A stretch of DNA of 64,000 nucleotides from UBA6918 sp040754425 (GCA_040754425.1 JBFMCR010000037.1:62001-126000); one strand, 5' to 3'. Numbered from the stretch's first letter, positions 45,884 to 55,887 are shown. The notes: a model not told the origin generated them from the letters alone. Numbers and translations: made by a program.

Positions 45884-47233
45884 TCAGGGCTGGATTTCTT
45901 CCGCCATCGCGTTGATGGCGTACTGAATCTGTTCCTCGGTGTGGCTGCTGCTGATGAAAAAGCGCAGGCGCGCCGCCTTTTCCTCCACTGCCGGATAGAT
46001 GATGGGCTGGACGTTGATGCCGCGCTTGAACAGGGCGCCGGCCAGCTTCACCGCGCGCAGCGAGTTCTTGGTGATGGCGGGAATGACCGACAGGCCTTTG
46101 CTCGTACCGGTGTCGATCTTGTTCTGCCTGGCAAGCCTGTAGAACAGCTGGCTGTGTTCGCGCAGGCGTTCCACGCGCTCCGGTTCTGCCTGCATGATGC
46201 GCAGCGCTTCCAGCGCGGCCGCCGCCAGCGGCGGCGCGATGCCGACGCTGTACAGGAAGCCGGGCGCGGCATACTTGAGGTGTTCGACCAGGGCCTTTTC
46301 GCCGGCGATGTAGCCGCCGCAGCTCGCCAGCGCTTTGGAGAGCGTGCCCATCCAGATGTCGACTTCCTTGCCGTCGACATGGAAATGCTCGGCGATGCCG
46401 GCGCCGAACCTGCCCATCACGCCCAGCGAATGGGCCTCGTCCACCATCAGGAAGGCCTTGTGCTTGCGCTTGATTTCGATGAAGCGGGGCAGGTCGGGGT
46501 AGTCCCCGTCCATGCTGTAAAGCCCTTCGATGCAGATCAGCACGCGTTCGTACTGGCCGCGTATCTCCTTCAGGATCTCGTCCAGCTTTTTCCAGTCGTT
46601 GTGGGGAAAGGAACGGCGGTGCGCGCCGGACAGCTGGATGCCCTGCATCACGCTGTTGTGGATGAGCGCATCGTGCAGGATCAGGTCCTTGGGGCCGAAC
46701 AGATAGCCGATGGTGGTGACGTTGGTGGCATGCCCGCTCACGAACGCGATGCAGTCGTCGACGCCGTAAAGATCGGCCAGGGCGGTCTCGAGCTCGCGCT
46801 GGATGGCGCGCTCGCCGGACACCAGGCGGCTGGCGGAAACCGACGTGCCCCAGCGGTCGAGGGCCTCTTTGGCGGCCTTGTTCACGCGCGGATGGCCGCA
46901 CAGTCCGAGGTAGTTGTAGCTTGAAAAATTGATGTACTGGCGACCGCCGATCGTGGTGGTGTTGCTGGCCACACCGTCGTGCACCTTGAAGAAGGGGTCG
47001 TCCAGGTTGAAGCGCTTGGCGGCGAGCTTGGGGACGAGCAGCTTCTCGTAATTGGGAAAGCGGTCGAAGCGCGTGAACTCTTCCGGGATTTCGCCGGATG
47101 CGGGCTTCGCCGGCGCGATGGGCTTGACGGCGGGCGTCTCGGCGGCATTGCCCTTGCGCGAGAGAATCTTCTTGATCAGCTCGTCCTTGGCCTGCCCCGA
47201 CAGCCCGAAATGCCGCTTGTCTTTCGTGCTCAT
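45884..47233 (-). CDS. Alpha-oxoamine synthase (RkpG/BioF/SPT-like, PLP-dependent)
   Basis: 449 residues. An N-terminal extension of about 80 residues precedes the PLP fold. SYNYLGLCGHPRV, SGHATNVTTIGYLFG, and DEAHSLGVMGRFGAG with the PLP aspartate are visible. The PLP lysine is in MGTLSKALASCGGY at about 299. The family condenses an amino acid with an acyl thioester, with decarboxylation (BioF, KBL, serine palmitoyltransferase). Its ATG overlaps the PKS stop (ATGA). The PKS has no thioesterase, so this enzyme likely releases the chain as an alpha-amino ketone. RkpG, which follows RkpA in rhizobial K-antigen loci, is the closest analogue I know. The amino-acid substrate cannot be read from sequence. 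Confidence 0.88.
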   Translation of the reverse strand: MSTKDKRHFGLSGQAKDELIKKILSRKGNAAETPAVKPIAPAKPASGEIPEEFTRFDRFPNYEKLLVPKLAAKRFNLDDPFFKVHDGVASNTTTIGGRQYINFSSYNYLGLCGHPRVNKAAKEALDRWGTSVSASRLVSGERAIQRELETALADLYGVDDCIAFVSGHATNVTTIGYLFGPKDLILHDALIHNSVMQGIQLSGAHRRSFPHNDWKKLDEILKEIRGQYERVLICIEGLYSMDGDYPDLPRFIEIKRKHKAFLMVDEAHSLGVMGRFGAGIAEHFHVDGKEVDIWMGTLSKALASCGGYIAGEKALVEHLKYAAPGFLYSVGIAPPLAAAALEALRIMQAEPERVERLREHSQLFYRLARQNKIDTGTSKGLSVIPAITKNSLRAVKLAGALFKRGINVQPIIYPAVEEKAARLRFFISSSHTEEQIQYAINAMAEEIQP

Positions 47234-50200
47234 GTCGAGGCGCCTCCGGCTGAGGTCTGCTTCTTCAGTTCGGCCACGGCCAGGTCCAAGTCTTCGTCGG
47301 CTGCGGCCACGCCATGCTGCGCGGCCATGCCGGACAGCATGTCCTTCATGCGCGCGTCGTCGTCGGCCGGTGCGGCGCCGTCCTCTGCGGCGTCGGCATG
47401 CAGCAGCATCTGCACCATGCGCTCGGTGATGCGCGTGATGGTCGGGCCTTCGGAGAGCGCCATCATCGGCAGGTTGATGCCGAAGCGGTTTTCGATGCTG
47501 AGCACCAGTTCGACGCCCATGAGCGAGTCCATGCCGATGTCGTACAGCGAGCGGTCGACCGGGATGCGCTCCGGCGGCAGGCGCAGGATCTGGGCGATTT
47601 CCTCGATCAGCAACTGCTGCAGGATTTCCCTCACTTCCTCTTCGCTGTGGTTCGCGATCAGCGCGTGGATGTCCTCGCCGCCGCTGTCATGGCCGGGCTT
47701 GCCGGCATTGCGGCGCAGTTCGTCGAAGCGCGGCGCGCGGGCGGACGGCAGGAAGCGGTTGAGGGTGTGCCAGTCGAAGTCGATGATGGCAACACCGCTG
47801 CGGCCGCCGGCGATCATGTCGCCCAGTTGCGCCAGCGCCTTGTCCGAAGCCAGCGGGGCGCCGCCCAGGCGCGACTGCAGCGCGTCCTTGATGTCCTCGT
47901 TGCGCGCCAGGTAGCCGACATCGCCGATCGCGCCCCAGCACACGCTGGTGGCGGCCAGCCCCTTGGCGCGGCGGTAGGCGGCCAGACCTTCCAGGTACAT
48001 GTTGGCGGCCACGTAGTTGGCCTGGCCCGGATTGCCGATGAAAGTCGTGGCTGAGGAATAGAGCACGAAGAAATTCAGCGCCATGTGCTCGGTCAGGCGG
48101 TGCAGGTTCCACGCGCCCGCGATCTTGGGCTTCAGCACCTTGTTGAAGCGGTCGGCATCGAGGTTGTGGATCAAACCGTCGTCCAGCACCATGGCGGCGT
48201 GCACGATGCCCTTGAGCGGCGGCAGCTCGCGCCCGATTTCGCCGATCACCTGCCTGAGGCTGGCGGCATCGGCAACGTCGCAGGCCTTGATGTGCACCCT
48301 GGCGCCGGCGGCCTCCAGTTCGGCGACAGCGGCGGCCGCTTCGGGCGCCTCGCTGCCGCGGCGGCTCAGCAGCACCAGATGGCCGGCGCCAAGCTCGGCC
48401 AGCCAGCGTGCGGTCTTCAGGCCGAAGCCGCCCACGCCGCCGGTGACGAGGTAAGTGGCATCGCGCGACAGACTGGGTCTTTTCAGCGCCGGCGCCTCGG
48501 TCGTGGCCGCCGGCAGGCGTTTTTCCTCGAAGCTGATGACGATCTTGCCGATCTGCTTCGACTGCTGCATGTAGCGGTAGGCGTCGACGATGCGCGAAGC
48601 GGGGAAGCTGCGGTAGGGCAGCGGACGCAGCGCGCCGTGCTCGATCAGGCCCATCATCTCGCGGAACAGGTTTTGCGCCAGTTCCGGCCGCTCCACCATC
48701 AACTGGTCGGCGTCGATGCCGTAGTAGGTGATGTTGTCCTTGAACGGACGCAGGCCGATCCTGGTGTTTTCGTAGAAATCGCGCTTGCCCAGTTCCAGGA
48801 AACGGCCGAAGGGGCGCAGCACGCGGAAGTTGCGGTTGATCGCCTCGCCGGCCAGCGAGTTCAGCACCACGTCGATGCCGCGGCCTTCGGTGATCTCCAT
48901 GATCTCGTCGGCGTAGGCCAGGCTGCGCGAGTTCATGACATGGTCCGCACCCAGCAGCCGCACGAAGTCGCGCTTCTCCTCGCTGCCCGCGGTGGCGAAC
49001 ACCTCCGCGCCAAGGTAGCGGGCGATCTCGATGGCGGCAATGCCCACGCCGCCGGCGGCGCCGTGGATCAGCACCTTCTCGCCGGGCTGCAGGCGCGCCA
49101 GGTAATGCAGGGCATAGTAGGCGGTAAAGAACACCGTCGGCACCGTGGCAGCCTCTTCGAAGGTCCAGGCGTCCGGCTTGCGCACGGCGGATTTCGCCTT
49201 GGTCACGGCGCGCTTGGCGAAACTGGCGGGGGCGAAGGCGATCACCGGGTCGCCGATGCTGAACTCGCTCACGCCCAGGCCCACGCGGGTGACGATGCCG
49301 GACAGTTCCATGCCCATGCTGGGTCCCGAGAAGCCGTTCTCGACCGCCTCGTCCGACAACAGGCCCATGGCGTACATGACATCGCGGAAGTTGAGGCCCA
49401 CCGCCATCGGGCGGATCTCGATCTCGTCGTCGGAAAGGTCCTCTAGCGGCGTGACTTTCCACTGCAGGTTGCGCAGCTGGCCGGGGATGCTGAAGTCGAG
49501 GCGCACGTTGCGCAATTCATCCTCGCCCTGCACGCCCTGTTTTTTCTGCAGCCGCTGCATGCGGGTGACATGCCGCACGTTCGCCGCCAGCAGGATTTCG
49601 TCCTCGCCGTCCGGGTGCAGCAGTTCCTCGGCGAGCAGCGCGGCCGCATTCCGGTCGAGGGCGTCGAATTTGAGGTCGACCAGGGTGCAGGCAAGGCCCG
49701 GGTATTCGTTCATGATCACGCGCCCGAATCCCCACAGCGCGGACTGCGACGGGATGTGGCGGCCGGGGAGCGGCGTGCCGTCGGGATTGGTCACGATCGA
49801 ACCGTGGCCGGTGACCAGCCACAGCCTGGGCGGCGACGGACGCTCGCAGCTTTCGATGGCGTGGATGAGATTGAGGGTGGTGATGCAGCGCCTGTCCTGC
49901 ACTTCCATGAGGTCGATGGCAGGGGTGTCGTCATCCACGGAGAGGCCGGCCAGGTTGACCACATGCCGGAAGCCGCCCAGTTCGGGCAGCGGCGCATCGG
50001 CCTGGGCGAGACTGACCTCCTGGCCATGGGCGCTCAGGTGTTCATTCAGGGCCTGCGCGAAAGCGCGGCATTTCTCGCTGTCGTCGACGACGAGCAGCCA
50101 TTGCGCCGCCTCGGTCTTGACCGGGGTTTCCGCAAGCGGGGCATCGGGGTTCCTGGCCAGCACGGCATAGGTGCCGGCGCTGATGGCCTTGCCCAGGGGG

Positions 50201-53200
50201 TCGACGACCGCCTCGATCTGGGCAAATCCCATTTCCTGCAGCGGTTGTTGCCAGTCCTGCGGTGAGAAGAGGCGCGAGCCGTGGGCGGACCACCAGCCCG
50301 GGTCCAGGCCGAAAACGAAATCGGCAAGGCGCTCCGCGTGGCGCTCGGCCATGAGCAGCATGCCGCCCTTGTTGAGCATGCGCTTGAGGCCCACCAGCAC
50401 CAGCAGCGGATCGGGCATCGCGTGCACCACATGCGCGGCCAGCACGAGGTCGTAGCCCTGGGCGTTTGCGCCGTCCAGGCTCATGGTTTCAGGGTTCAGC
50501 CGCCTTGAGCTTACGTGCGCATGCTCGGCAAACTCGGCTTCGGCGCGGGCCAGAGCCTCGTCGTCGCTTTCGGCGATGACGTAGTCGCAGCGCTCGGCCG
50601 GCAGCAGCGGCAGCAGGGCGCGGGTCAGCGCGCGCGAGCCGCGGCCGATTTCCAGCACGCGCAGGCGGCGGTTAGCGGGCCAGCCCTCGGCGATTTGCGT
50701 GACGGCTTCGATGACGATGCGGTTGGTGCTGCGGTAAGTCGGCGAACCTTCCAGCAGCTGCTCCATCATGGCGCTGGCGCCCATGCCGGCGGCGAGCGCG
50801 GCGCCGTCCAGCCTGCCGCTCAGGATTTCGTCCAGATGGCTGCCGACGCGGCCGGCCATCACCAGGTCGGGCAGATAGGCGGGGTTGTCGCCTAGAATGG
50901 ACAGCCAGATGTCTTCCGGCGGCACCTGTTCGTCGTCGTTGAGCTTCCAGCCCTCGGCCGTCTGCGCGATCAGGCCGTCTTCCTGCAACAGCGCCAGCAG
51001 CCAGTTGCGGAAGGCCTGCTGCGGGCCGTCGTCGGCGGCGAAGGCCGGCGCCAGCAGGCCCGATTCGTCGGCGTGCGCGCGCATGGCACGGTAGGCGAAG
51101 GCGGCGACCAGGGCATCGAACAGCGGCGTGGCGCGATGGAAATGGTCGATGCGGCGCAGGGTTTTCTCCTCGCGCTCCAGCATGGCAAGCGCGCGCTTGC
51201 GCATCTGCGCGCATGCGGGCAAGGGCGAGACGGCATCAGGGTCGGGCCTCGGCTTGAGGTAGGGCGTGTACACCCATTCGGCTGCGCGGCCCTGGCCGCG
51301 CAGCGCGATCGGCGCGCCGCGGAAGCGGCAGCCTTCCAGGCGGGCGACGGTACGGCCTTCCTCGTCCAGCAGGCGGAACTCGGCCAGCACCGAGTGCGGG
51401 CTGCGCTTGAGCACGCGGGTCCGGCAGTAGCGGGCGTCGTTGCCTGCGCCGAAAAGCTGCAGGCGGCCGATGCGCACCGGCAGCAGCGTGGCGCGCTGGC
51501 CGGAGGAAATTTCGTTGCGGAACAAGGCCAGCAGGCTCTGAAAGCAGGAGTCGACCAGCACCGGATGCAGCACGTGCGCGGCATCCGCGTTTTCGATGCT
51601 TTCCGGCAGGCGCAGGCGCACGGCCAGGCCGTCGCCGTCCTGCCAGGCTTCGGCCAGTCCCTGGAAGGCCGGGCCGTAGCTTAGGCCCAGTTCGCTGCAC
51701 AAGCGGTAATGGGTGTCGGCATCGAGGCGCTCGACGGCGGGGTCGGGCTCGTTCAGCGCATGCGGCGCCGGCGGCCTGGCCAGCGTGGCGCCGACGAGGC
51801 GGCCGACGGCATTGATGGTCCAGTCCTCTTCCGACAGGCGCGGACGGCTCTTGATCAGGAAGCTGCCGTCCTGCGGGTTGAGCTCGAAGCGCACCGTGCG
51901 CGCATGCTCCTCGTCCAGCAGGATGGGAATGCGGATTTCCAGGTCCTCGACCTCATGGGTGGCCGTGCCGAAGTGCTGCACGGATGCCGCCAACGCCAGC
52001 TCGGTATAGGCGGCTGCGGGCAGCACGATGGCGCCGCCGACCACATGGTCGCGCAGGTAGGGAACGATATGCGGGTCGATCTGGTTTTCCCAGGCCGCTT
52101 CGCCGTCTTTCAGGCGGTAGCCCAGCAGCGGGTGCACGCGCGTGCGGTGAATCAGGCCGTATGCCTCGCTGGTCGATGCATACCAGTGGCGCTCGCGCTG
52201 CCACGCATAGGTGGGCAGGGGGACGTAATTGCCCGGCAGCGGGAACAGCCTGTCCATGTCGAGCGGGGCGCCCAGCATATGCACGCGCCAGGCGGCTTCC
52301 CGCACGCGGGCCAGGCTCTCGTGGTTGCGCTTGAGGATGGGCACGGCCTTGCCCCTGGCCTTGGCGGCCTTGAGGCATTCGCCGATGTAGTGCTGCAGGA
52401 TGGCATGCGGGCCGATTTCGAGGAAGATTTCATAACCGTCCGCGATCAGGCTGCCCACCGCGCCTGCAAACTGCACCGGATGGCGGATGTTGTGCCACCA
52501 GTATTCGGCGTCGAGGCGGGCGCCGTCCAGGGTTCCTCCGGTCACGGTCGAGACGAAACGTCCCTTGCCGGACACGGGCGCAAGATCGGCCAGATCCGTC
52601 ACCACGCGCTCGCGGATGGGGTCCATCCGCCTGCTGTGGAAGGCGTAGTCCAGGTCCAGCAGGCGGAAGAAAGTGCCGCCCGCTTCGAGTGCGTCCCGGA
52701 TTTTCTCCAGGTCGGCGAGGTCGCCGGAAAGCGTGAGGGAGGCCGGGCTGTTGATGCCGGCGATTTCGACGATGCCGGTCAATCCCAGCATGGCCAGGGT
52801 TTCCTGCATTTTCTCCTGCGACATGCCGACCGCCGCCATGCGGCCGCTGCCCTTGGTCAGCCCCTGGGCTGCGCTGCGCTCGTAGATGACCTTGACGGCC
52901 TGTTCTAGCGACAGCGCGCCCGTGGCCCAGGCCGCGGCGATCTCGCCCACGCTGTGGCCCAGCGCTGCATCCGCGTCCAGGCCCTGCTCGCGCAGCAGCC
53001 GGGTGACGCCCACCTGGATGGCAAACAGCGCGGGCTGGGCCACCTCGGTAAGGTGTAGCCGCGATGCAATCGGGTCGCTGCTGAATTCGTCCAGCAGCGA
53101 AAAACCGGCCATCGGCGAGAGCAGCGTATCGATTTCCTCGATAGTGGCGCGGAACAGCGCGGACTCTTCCATTAGCTGCCGACCCATGCCGGCCCACTGC

Positions 53201-54828
53201 GCGCCGTTGCCCGAGTAGACGAAGGCCAGTTTGGCGTTTTCCGCGATGCGGCTGTCGGAAACCGTGCCCGTTGCATGGCCCTCTGCGGCGAAATTGCGCA
53301 GATTGTGCTCGATCTCCTGCGAAGAAGCGCCGAACGCCGTCATCTGGTGTTCAAGGCGCTGGCGCCGGAAGGCGGCGGTATGGGCGATGTCGTAATACCC
53401 CTCGGGGCCGGCCTGGGCGATGCGTTCGGCGTAGCGGGCGGCCAGCGCCTGCAGGGCCCTGGGATCGCGTGCGGACAAAAACAGCGGGGGTACGGGCGCG
53501 TCATCCTCGCCACGGCCCTCTCGCGACGGGAAAGAGGGGGCAGGACGCGGGGCTTCCTCCAGCAATACGTGCGCGTTGGCGCCGCCAAAGCCGAAAGAAT
53601 TTACGCCCATGCGCAGGGGGGCGCCGCCGGCGGGCAGGGGAACGAGTTCCGTCACCGGCTTGAGGCGCAGGCCTTCGAAGTCGATGTTGGGATTGGGCGT
53701 ATTGAGATGCAGCGAAGGGGGCAGGGCGCGCTGTTTCAGGCACAGCACGGTCTTGACCAGGCCGGCCATGCCCGAAGCCGGCTCGAGGTGGCCGAGGTTG
53801 GACTTCACCGAGCCGACGAACAGCGGCTTGCCGCTGCTGCGGCGCTTGCCGATGGCCTCGCCGATGGCCGCCGTTTCGATGGGGTCGCCCACCGCGGTGC
53901 CCGTGCCATGGGCCTCGATGTAGGCGATGTCGTCGGGCTCCACGCCCGCCTGTCGGCACACGTGCCGCATCAGTTCGGCCTGCGCGGCCGAACTGGGAAT
54001 GGTGATGCCGCTCTTGTGCCCGTCGGTGTTGACGCCGGTGCCGAGGATGACGGCGTGGATGGGGTCGCCGTCCGCCACTGCCTGGTCATAAGGCTTGAGG
54101 AACAGGACGGCGCCGCCCTCGGCGCGCACATAGCCGTCGCCGCCGGCATCGAAGGTCTTGCAGCGGCCGTCCGCCGACAGCATGGAAGCCTTGGTGAAGC
54201 CGACGAAGGGATAGGGGTGCAGCAGCATGTTGATGCCGCCGGCAATGGCCATGGAGCTTTCGCCGTTGCGCAGACTCTGGCAGGCCTGGTGCAGCGCGAT
54301 CATGGACGAGGAACAGGCGGTGTCGACCGCCATGCTCGGGCCGTGCAGGTCGAACACGTAGGAAATGCGGTTGGCGGCGATGCTGAGCGTGTTGCCCGTC
54401 ATGGTATAGGCGGTCACGGCGCTCAGATCGTCGATGGAGCGCAGGCCGTAATCCAGGCCGGAAATGCCGATGTAGACCGCGCAATCGGAACCGGCCAGCT
54501 TTGCCGGCACCTGGCCGCCGTTTTCCAGCGCCTCCCAGGTCATTTCCAGCAGCAGGCGCTGCTGGGGGTCCATCTGATTGGCCTCGCGCGGGGAAATGCC
54601 GAAAAAGCCCGCGTCGAACTCGTCTATGCGGGAAAGCAGGCCGGCGGAGAAACTAATGCTGCGGCCGGGCTCGGAACGCCTGGGGTGGGAATAGACATCG
54701 GTGCCCCAACGGTCAGAGGTGACTTCGCCGACCACGTCCCGTGCATTCCTGAGGACATCCCAGAAGGCCTCTTCCGAATCGATGTCACCGGGAAAGCGCA
54801 ATGCCAACCCAACAATTGCTATCTTCAT
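47230..54828 (-). CDS. Highly reducing iterative type I polyketide synthase (RkpA-like)
   Basis: 2532 residues in one module. KS (1-430): Cys in DTACSSSM at about 169, His in EAHGTGTAVGDP (about 305) and NLGHLEP (about 344). AT (520-830): GHSVGE Ser at about 625, YAFHSRRM. DH (900-1180): DHVVGGAIVLP His at about 926, DSCFQ Asp at about 1092. A methyltransferase-like region (1290-1530) has a degenerate SAM motif (VLEIGRGSRALT). ER (1780-2090): HGAAGGVG at about 1921. KR (2130-2330): TGGVGGFG, LDD (B-type) and Tyr in GQANYVAANMY. ACP: GMDSLMG Ser at about 2431. No thioesterase or reductase release domain is present. One full reductive set used iteratively would give a saturated fatty-acid-like chain. 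Gene order with an oxoamine synthase mirrors rhizobial rkpA-rkpG. Residues about 440-452 (SFPSREGRGED) come from a DNA repeat. Confidence 0.95.
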   Translation of the reverse strand: MKIAIVGLALRFPGDIDSEEAFWDVLRNARDVVGEVTSDRWGTDVYSHPRRSEPGRSISFSAGLLSRIDEFDAGFFGISPREANQMDPQQRLLLEMTWEALENGGQVPAKLAGSDCAVYIGISGLDYGLRSIDDLSAVTAYTMTGNTLSIAANRISYVFDLHGPSMAVDTACSSSMIALHQACQSLRNGESSMAIAGGINMLLHPYPFVGFTKASMLSADGRCKTFDAGGDGYVRAEGGAVLFLKPYDQAVADGDPIHAVILGTGVNTDGHKSGITIPSSAAQAELMRHVCRQAGVEPDDIAYIEAHGTGTAVGDPIETAAIGEAIGKRRSSGKPLFVGSVKSNLGHLEPASGMAGLVKTVLCLKQRALPPSLHLNTPNPNIDFEGLRLKPVTELVPLPAGGAPLRMGVNSFGFGGANAHVLLEEAPRPAPSFPSREGRGEDDAPVPPLFLSARDPRALQALAARYAERIAQAGPEGYYDIAHTAAFRRQRLEHQMTAFGASSQEIEHNLRNFAAEGHATGTVSDSRIAENAKLAFVYSGNGAQWAGMGRQLMEESALFRATIEEIDTLLSPMAGFSLLDEFSSDPIASRLHLTEVAQPALFAIQVGVTRLLREQGLDADAALGHSVGEIAAAWATGALSLEQAVKVIYERSAAQGLTKGSGRMAAVGMSQEKMQETLAMLGLTGIVEIAGINSPASLTLSGDLADLEKIRDALEAGGTFFRLLDLDYAFHSRRMDPIRERVVTDLADLAPVSGKGRFVSTVTGGTLDGARLDAEYWWHNIRHPVQFAGAVGSLIADGYEIFLEIGPHAILQHYIGECLKAAKARGKAVPILKRNHESLARVREAAWRVHMLGAPLDMDRLFPLPGNYVPLPTYAWQRERHWYASTSEAYGLIHRTRVHPLLGYRLKDGEAAWENQIDPHIVPYLRDHVVGGAIVLPAAAYTELALAASVQHFGTATHEVEDLEIRIPILLDEEHARTVRFELNPQDGSFLIKSRPRLSEEDWTINAVGRLVGATLARPPAPHALNEPDPAVERLDADTHYRLCSELGLSYGPAFQGLAEAWQDGDGLAVRLRLPESIENADAAHVLHPVLVDSCFQSLLALFRNEISSGQRATLLPVRIGRLQLFGAGNDARYCRTRVLKRSPHSVLAEFRLLDEEGRTVARLEGCRFRGAPIALRGQGRAAEWVYTPYLKPRPDPDAVSPLPACAQMRKRALAMLEREEKTLRRIDHFHRATPLFDALVAAFAYRAMRAHADESGLLAPAFAADDGPQQAFRNWLLALLQEDGLIAQTAEGWKLNDDEQVPPEDIWLSILGDNPAYLPDLVMAGRVGSHLDEILSGRLDGAALAAGMGASAMMEQLLEGSPTYRSTNRIVIEAVTQIAEGWPANRRLRVLEIGRGSRALTRALLPLLPAERCDYVIAESDDEALARAEAEFAEHAHVSSRRLNPETMSLDGANAQGYDLVLAAHVVHAMPDPLLVLVGLKRMLNKGGMLLMAERHAERLADFVFGLDPGWWSAHGSRLFSPQDWQQPLQEMGFAQIEAVVDPLGKAISAGTYAVLARNPDAPLAETPVKTEAAQWLLVVDDSEKCRAFAQALNEHLSAHGQEVSLAQADAPLPELGGFRHVVNLAGLSVDDDTPAIDLMEVQDRRCITTLNLIHAIESCERPSPPRLWLVTGHGSIVTNPDGTPLPGRHIPSQSALWGFGRVIMNEYPGLACTLVDLKFDALDRNAAALLAEELLHPDGEDEILLAANVRHVTRMQRLQKKQGVQGEDELRNVRLDFSIPGQLRNLQWKVTPLEDLSDDEIEIRPMAVGLNFRDVMYAMGLLSDEAVENGFSGPSMGMELSGIVTRVGLGVSEFSIGDPVIAFAPASFAKRAVTKAKSAVRKPDAWTFEEAATVPTVFFTAYYALHYLARLQPGEKVLIHGAAGGVGIAAIEIARYLGAEVFATAGSEEKRDFVRLLGADHVMNSRSLAYADEIMEITEGRGIDVVLNSLAGEAINRNFRVLRPFGRFLELGKRDFYENTRIGLRPFKDNITYYGIDADQLMVERPELAQNLFREMMGLIEHGALRPLPYRSFPASRIVDAYRYMQQSKQIGKIVISFEEKRLPAATTEAPALKRPSLSRDATYLVTGGVGGFGLKTARWLAELGAGHLVLLSRRGSEAPEAAAAVAELEAAGARVHIKACDVADAASLRQVIGEIGRELPPLKGIVHAAMVLDDGLIHNLDADRFNKVLKPKIAGAWNLHRLTEHMALNFFVLYSSATTFIGNPGQANYVAANMYLEGLAAYRRAKGLAATSVCWGAIGDVGYLARNEDIKDALQSRLGGAPLASDKALAQLGDMIAGGRSGVAIIDFDWHTLNRFLPSARAPRFDELRRNAGKPGHDSGGEDIHALIANHSEEEVREILQQLLIEEIAQILRLPPERIPVDRSLYDIGMDSLMGVELVLSIENRFGINLPMMALSEGPTITRITERMVQMLLHADAAEDGAAPADDDARMKDMLSGMAAQHGVAAADEDLDLAVAELKKQTSAGGAST
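53505..53541 (-). repeat. Palindromic repeat translated in frame in the PKS KS-AT linker
   Basis: Around the hairpin ccctct/agaggg the sequence matches the form of the repeat in sucB (21874-21916). Its translation (FPSREGRGED) parallels LSLDGRGAGGEG there. It sits just after the KS domain, in a linker that tolerates insertions. Confidence 0.6.
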
Positions 54829-54963
54829 AATCTTTTACCCAGTCAACTCGTCAATGTTGTTTGTCCAACGACTTGATCGAGTTCACTCGGCCGAAACATT
54901 CATTTGCAGGGCTGGATCGTGCATTCTTCTGTTCTCAATAAAACATTAGCGGCGATGTTACAA

Positions 54964-54992
54964 TTGACCTTGAATTCAAGTCCAGTTTTAAA
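54964..54992 (+). promoter_or_regulatory. Predicted promoter of the capsule export operon
   Basis: -35 ttgacc (54964-54969) and -10 tttaaa (54987-54992) are separated by 17 bp in the 279-bp AT-rich spacer between the divergent PKS and kpsM genes. It gives a leader of about 110 nt. No equally good promoter was picked out for the PKS direction. Confidence 0.45.
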
Positions 54993-55064
54993 TCCATTCA
55001 AGCACAGCCTGAAAAAACCGGGTGAAAACTACCAAAGAGGACAAAAAACAGGGAGATGGTCGGG

Positions 55065-55095
55065 TCGGGTAGTATAACCCGGGAGACCTACCCGA
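55065..55095 (+). other. Hairpin in the kpsM leader
   Basis: An 8-bp perfect stem (tcgggtag/ctacccga) with a 15-nt loop ends 12 bases before the kpsM ATG, just upstream of the aggaa ribosome site. It is not followed by a T run, so it is a candidate for translational or mRNA-stability control, not a terminator. Confidence 0.4.
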
Positions 55096-55107
55096 TACGC
55101 AGGAACC

Positions 55108-55887
55108 ATGGCTCGTACCCCTTGGCAAGTTCAGAAGTCGGTCATTTTTGCCCTGTTCATCCGGGAGCTGAGGACGCGTTTTGGCACCTACAAGGGCGGC
55201 TACATCTGGCTGCTGGCGGAGCCGATCCTGCACATCGCCGTGCTGATGTCGCTACGCAGCTTCATTCGCGACCGCTCCATGTACGGCATCGACTTTCCGG
55301 TCTTCATTGCCGTGGGCGTCATTCCTTTCATACTATTCAGAAACATCACCATGCGCGTGATGGACGGCGTCGACTCCAATCGCGGCCTATTCTCGTTCAA
55401 GCAGATCAAGCCCATCGACACCTTCCTGGCGCGCGCCCTGCTGGATACCATGGTGTCGCTTTCCGTGTTCTTTCTTCTGCTGACGGGCATGTACTGGTTT
55501 GGGCTCGATGTGCCGTTTCGCGACCCTCTGCCGGTGTTGGCCATCTACGTGCTGCTGATTTTCGGCGGTCTGGGGCTGGGCATGATTTTTTGCGTGATCA
55601 CGCACTACCTGCCCGAATCCAAGTCCATTCTGCGCCTTAGCATGATGCCGCTCTACCTTATGTCTGGCATCATCCTGCCCATCGCCAGCTTGCCGCAGTG
55701 GCTGCTGCCTTATCTGTTATGGAATCCGCTCCTGCACGCCATCGAAATCATGCGCGGCGCGTTTTTCGTGCAGTACCACATGGTTCAGGGCATCAGCCCG
55801 CTGTTCGTGGTGATGAGCACCCTGGCGGTACTGGCCTTCGGTTTCACCTGGTACTGGAACCGCCGTCTGGAACTGCTGGCACGATGA
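55108..55887 (+). CDS. kpsM: Capsule polysaccharide ABC transporter, permease subunit
   Basis: A 259-residue ABC-2 type inner-membrane permease with about six hydrophobic segments and the N-terminal amphipathic helix typical of KpsM (FALFIRELRTRFGTYKGGY). WLLAEPILHIAVLM and the C-terminal YLMSGIILPIASLP...WNPLLHAIEIMRGAFF are family hallmarks. It exports a finished, lipid-linked polysaccharide with KpsT. It overlaps kpsT by 4 bp (ATGA). Confidence 0.94.
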   Translation: MARTPWQVQKSVIFALFIRELRTRFGTYKGGYIWLLAEPILHIAVLMSLRSFIRDRSMYGIDFPVFIAVGVIPFILFRNITMRVMDGVDSNRGLFSFKQIKPIDTFLARALLDTMVSLSVFFLLLTGMYWFGLDVPFRDPLPVLAIYVLLIFGGLGLGMIFCVITHYLPESKSILRLSMMPLYLMSGIILPIASLPQWLLPYLLWNPLLHAIEIMRGAFFVQYHMVQGISPLFVVMSTLAVLAFGFTWYWNRRLELLAR

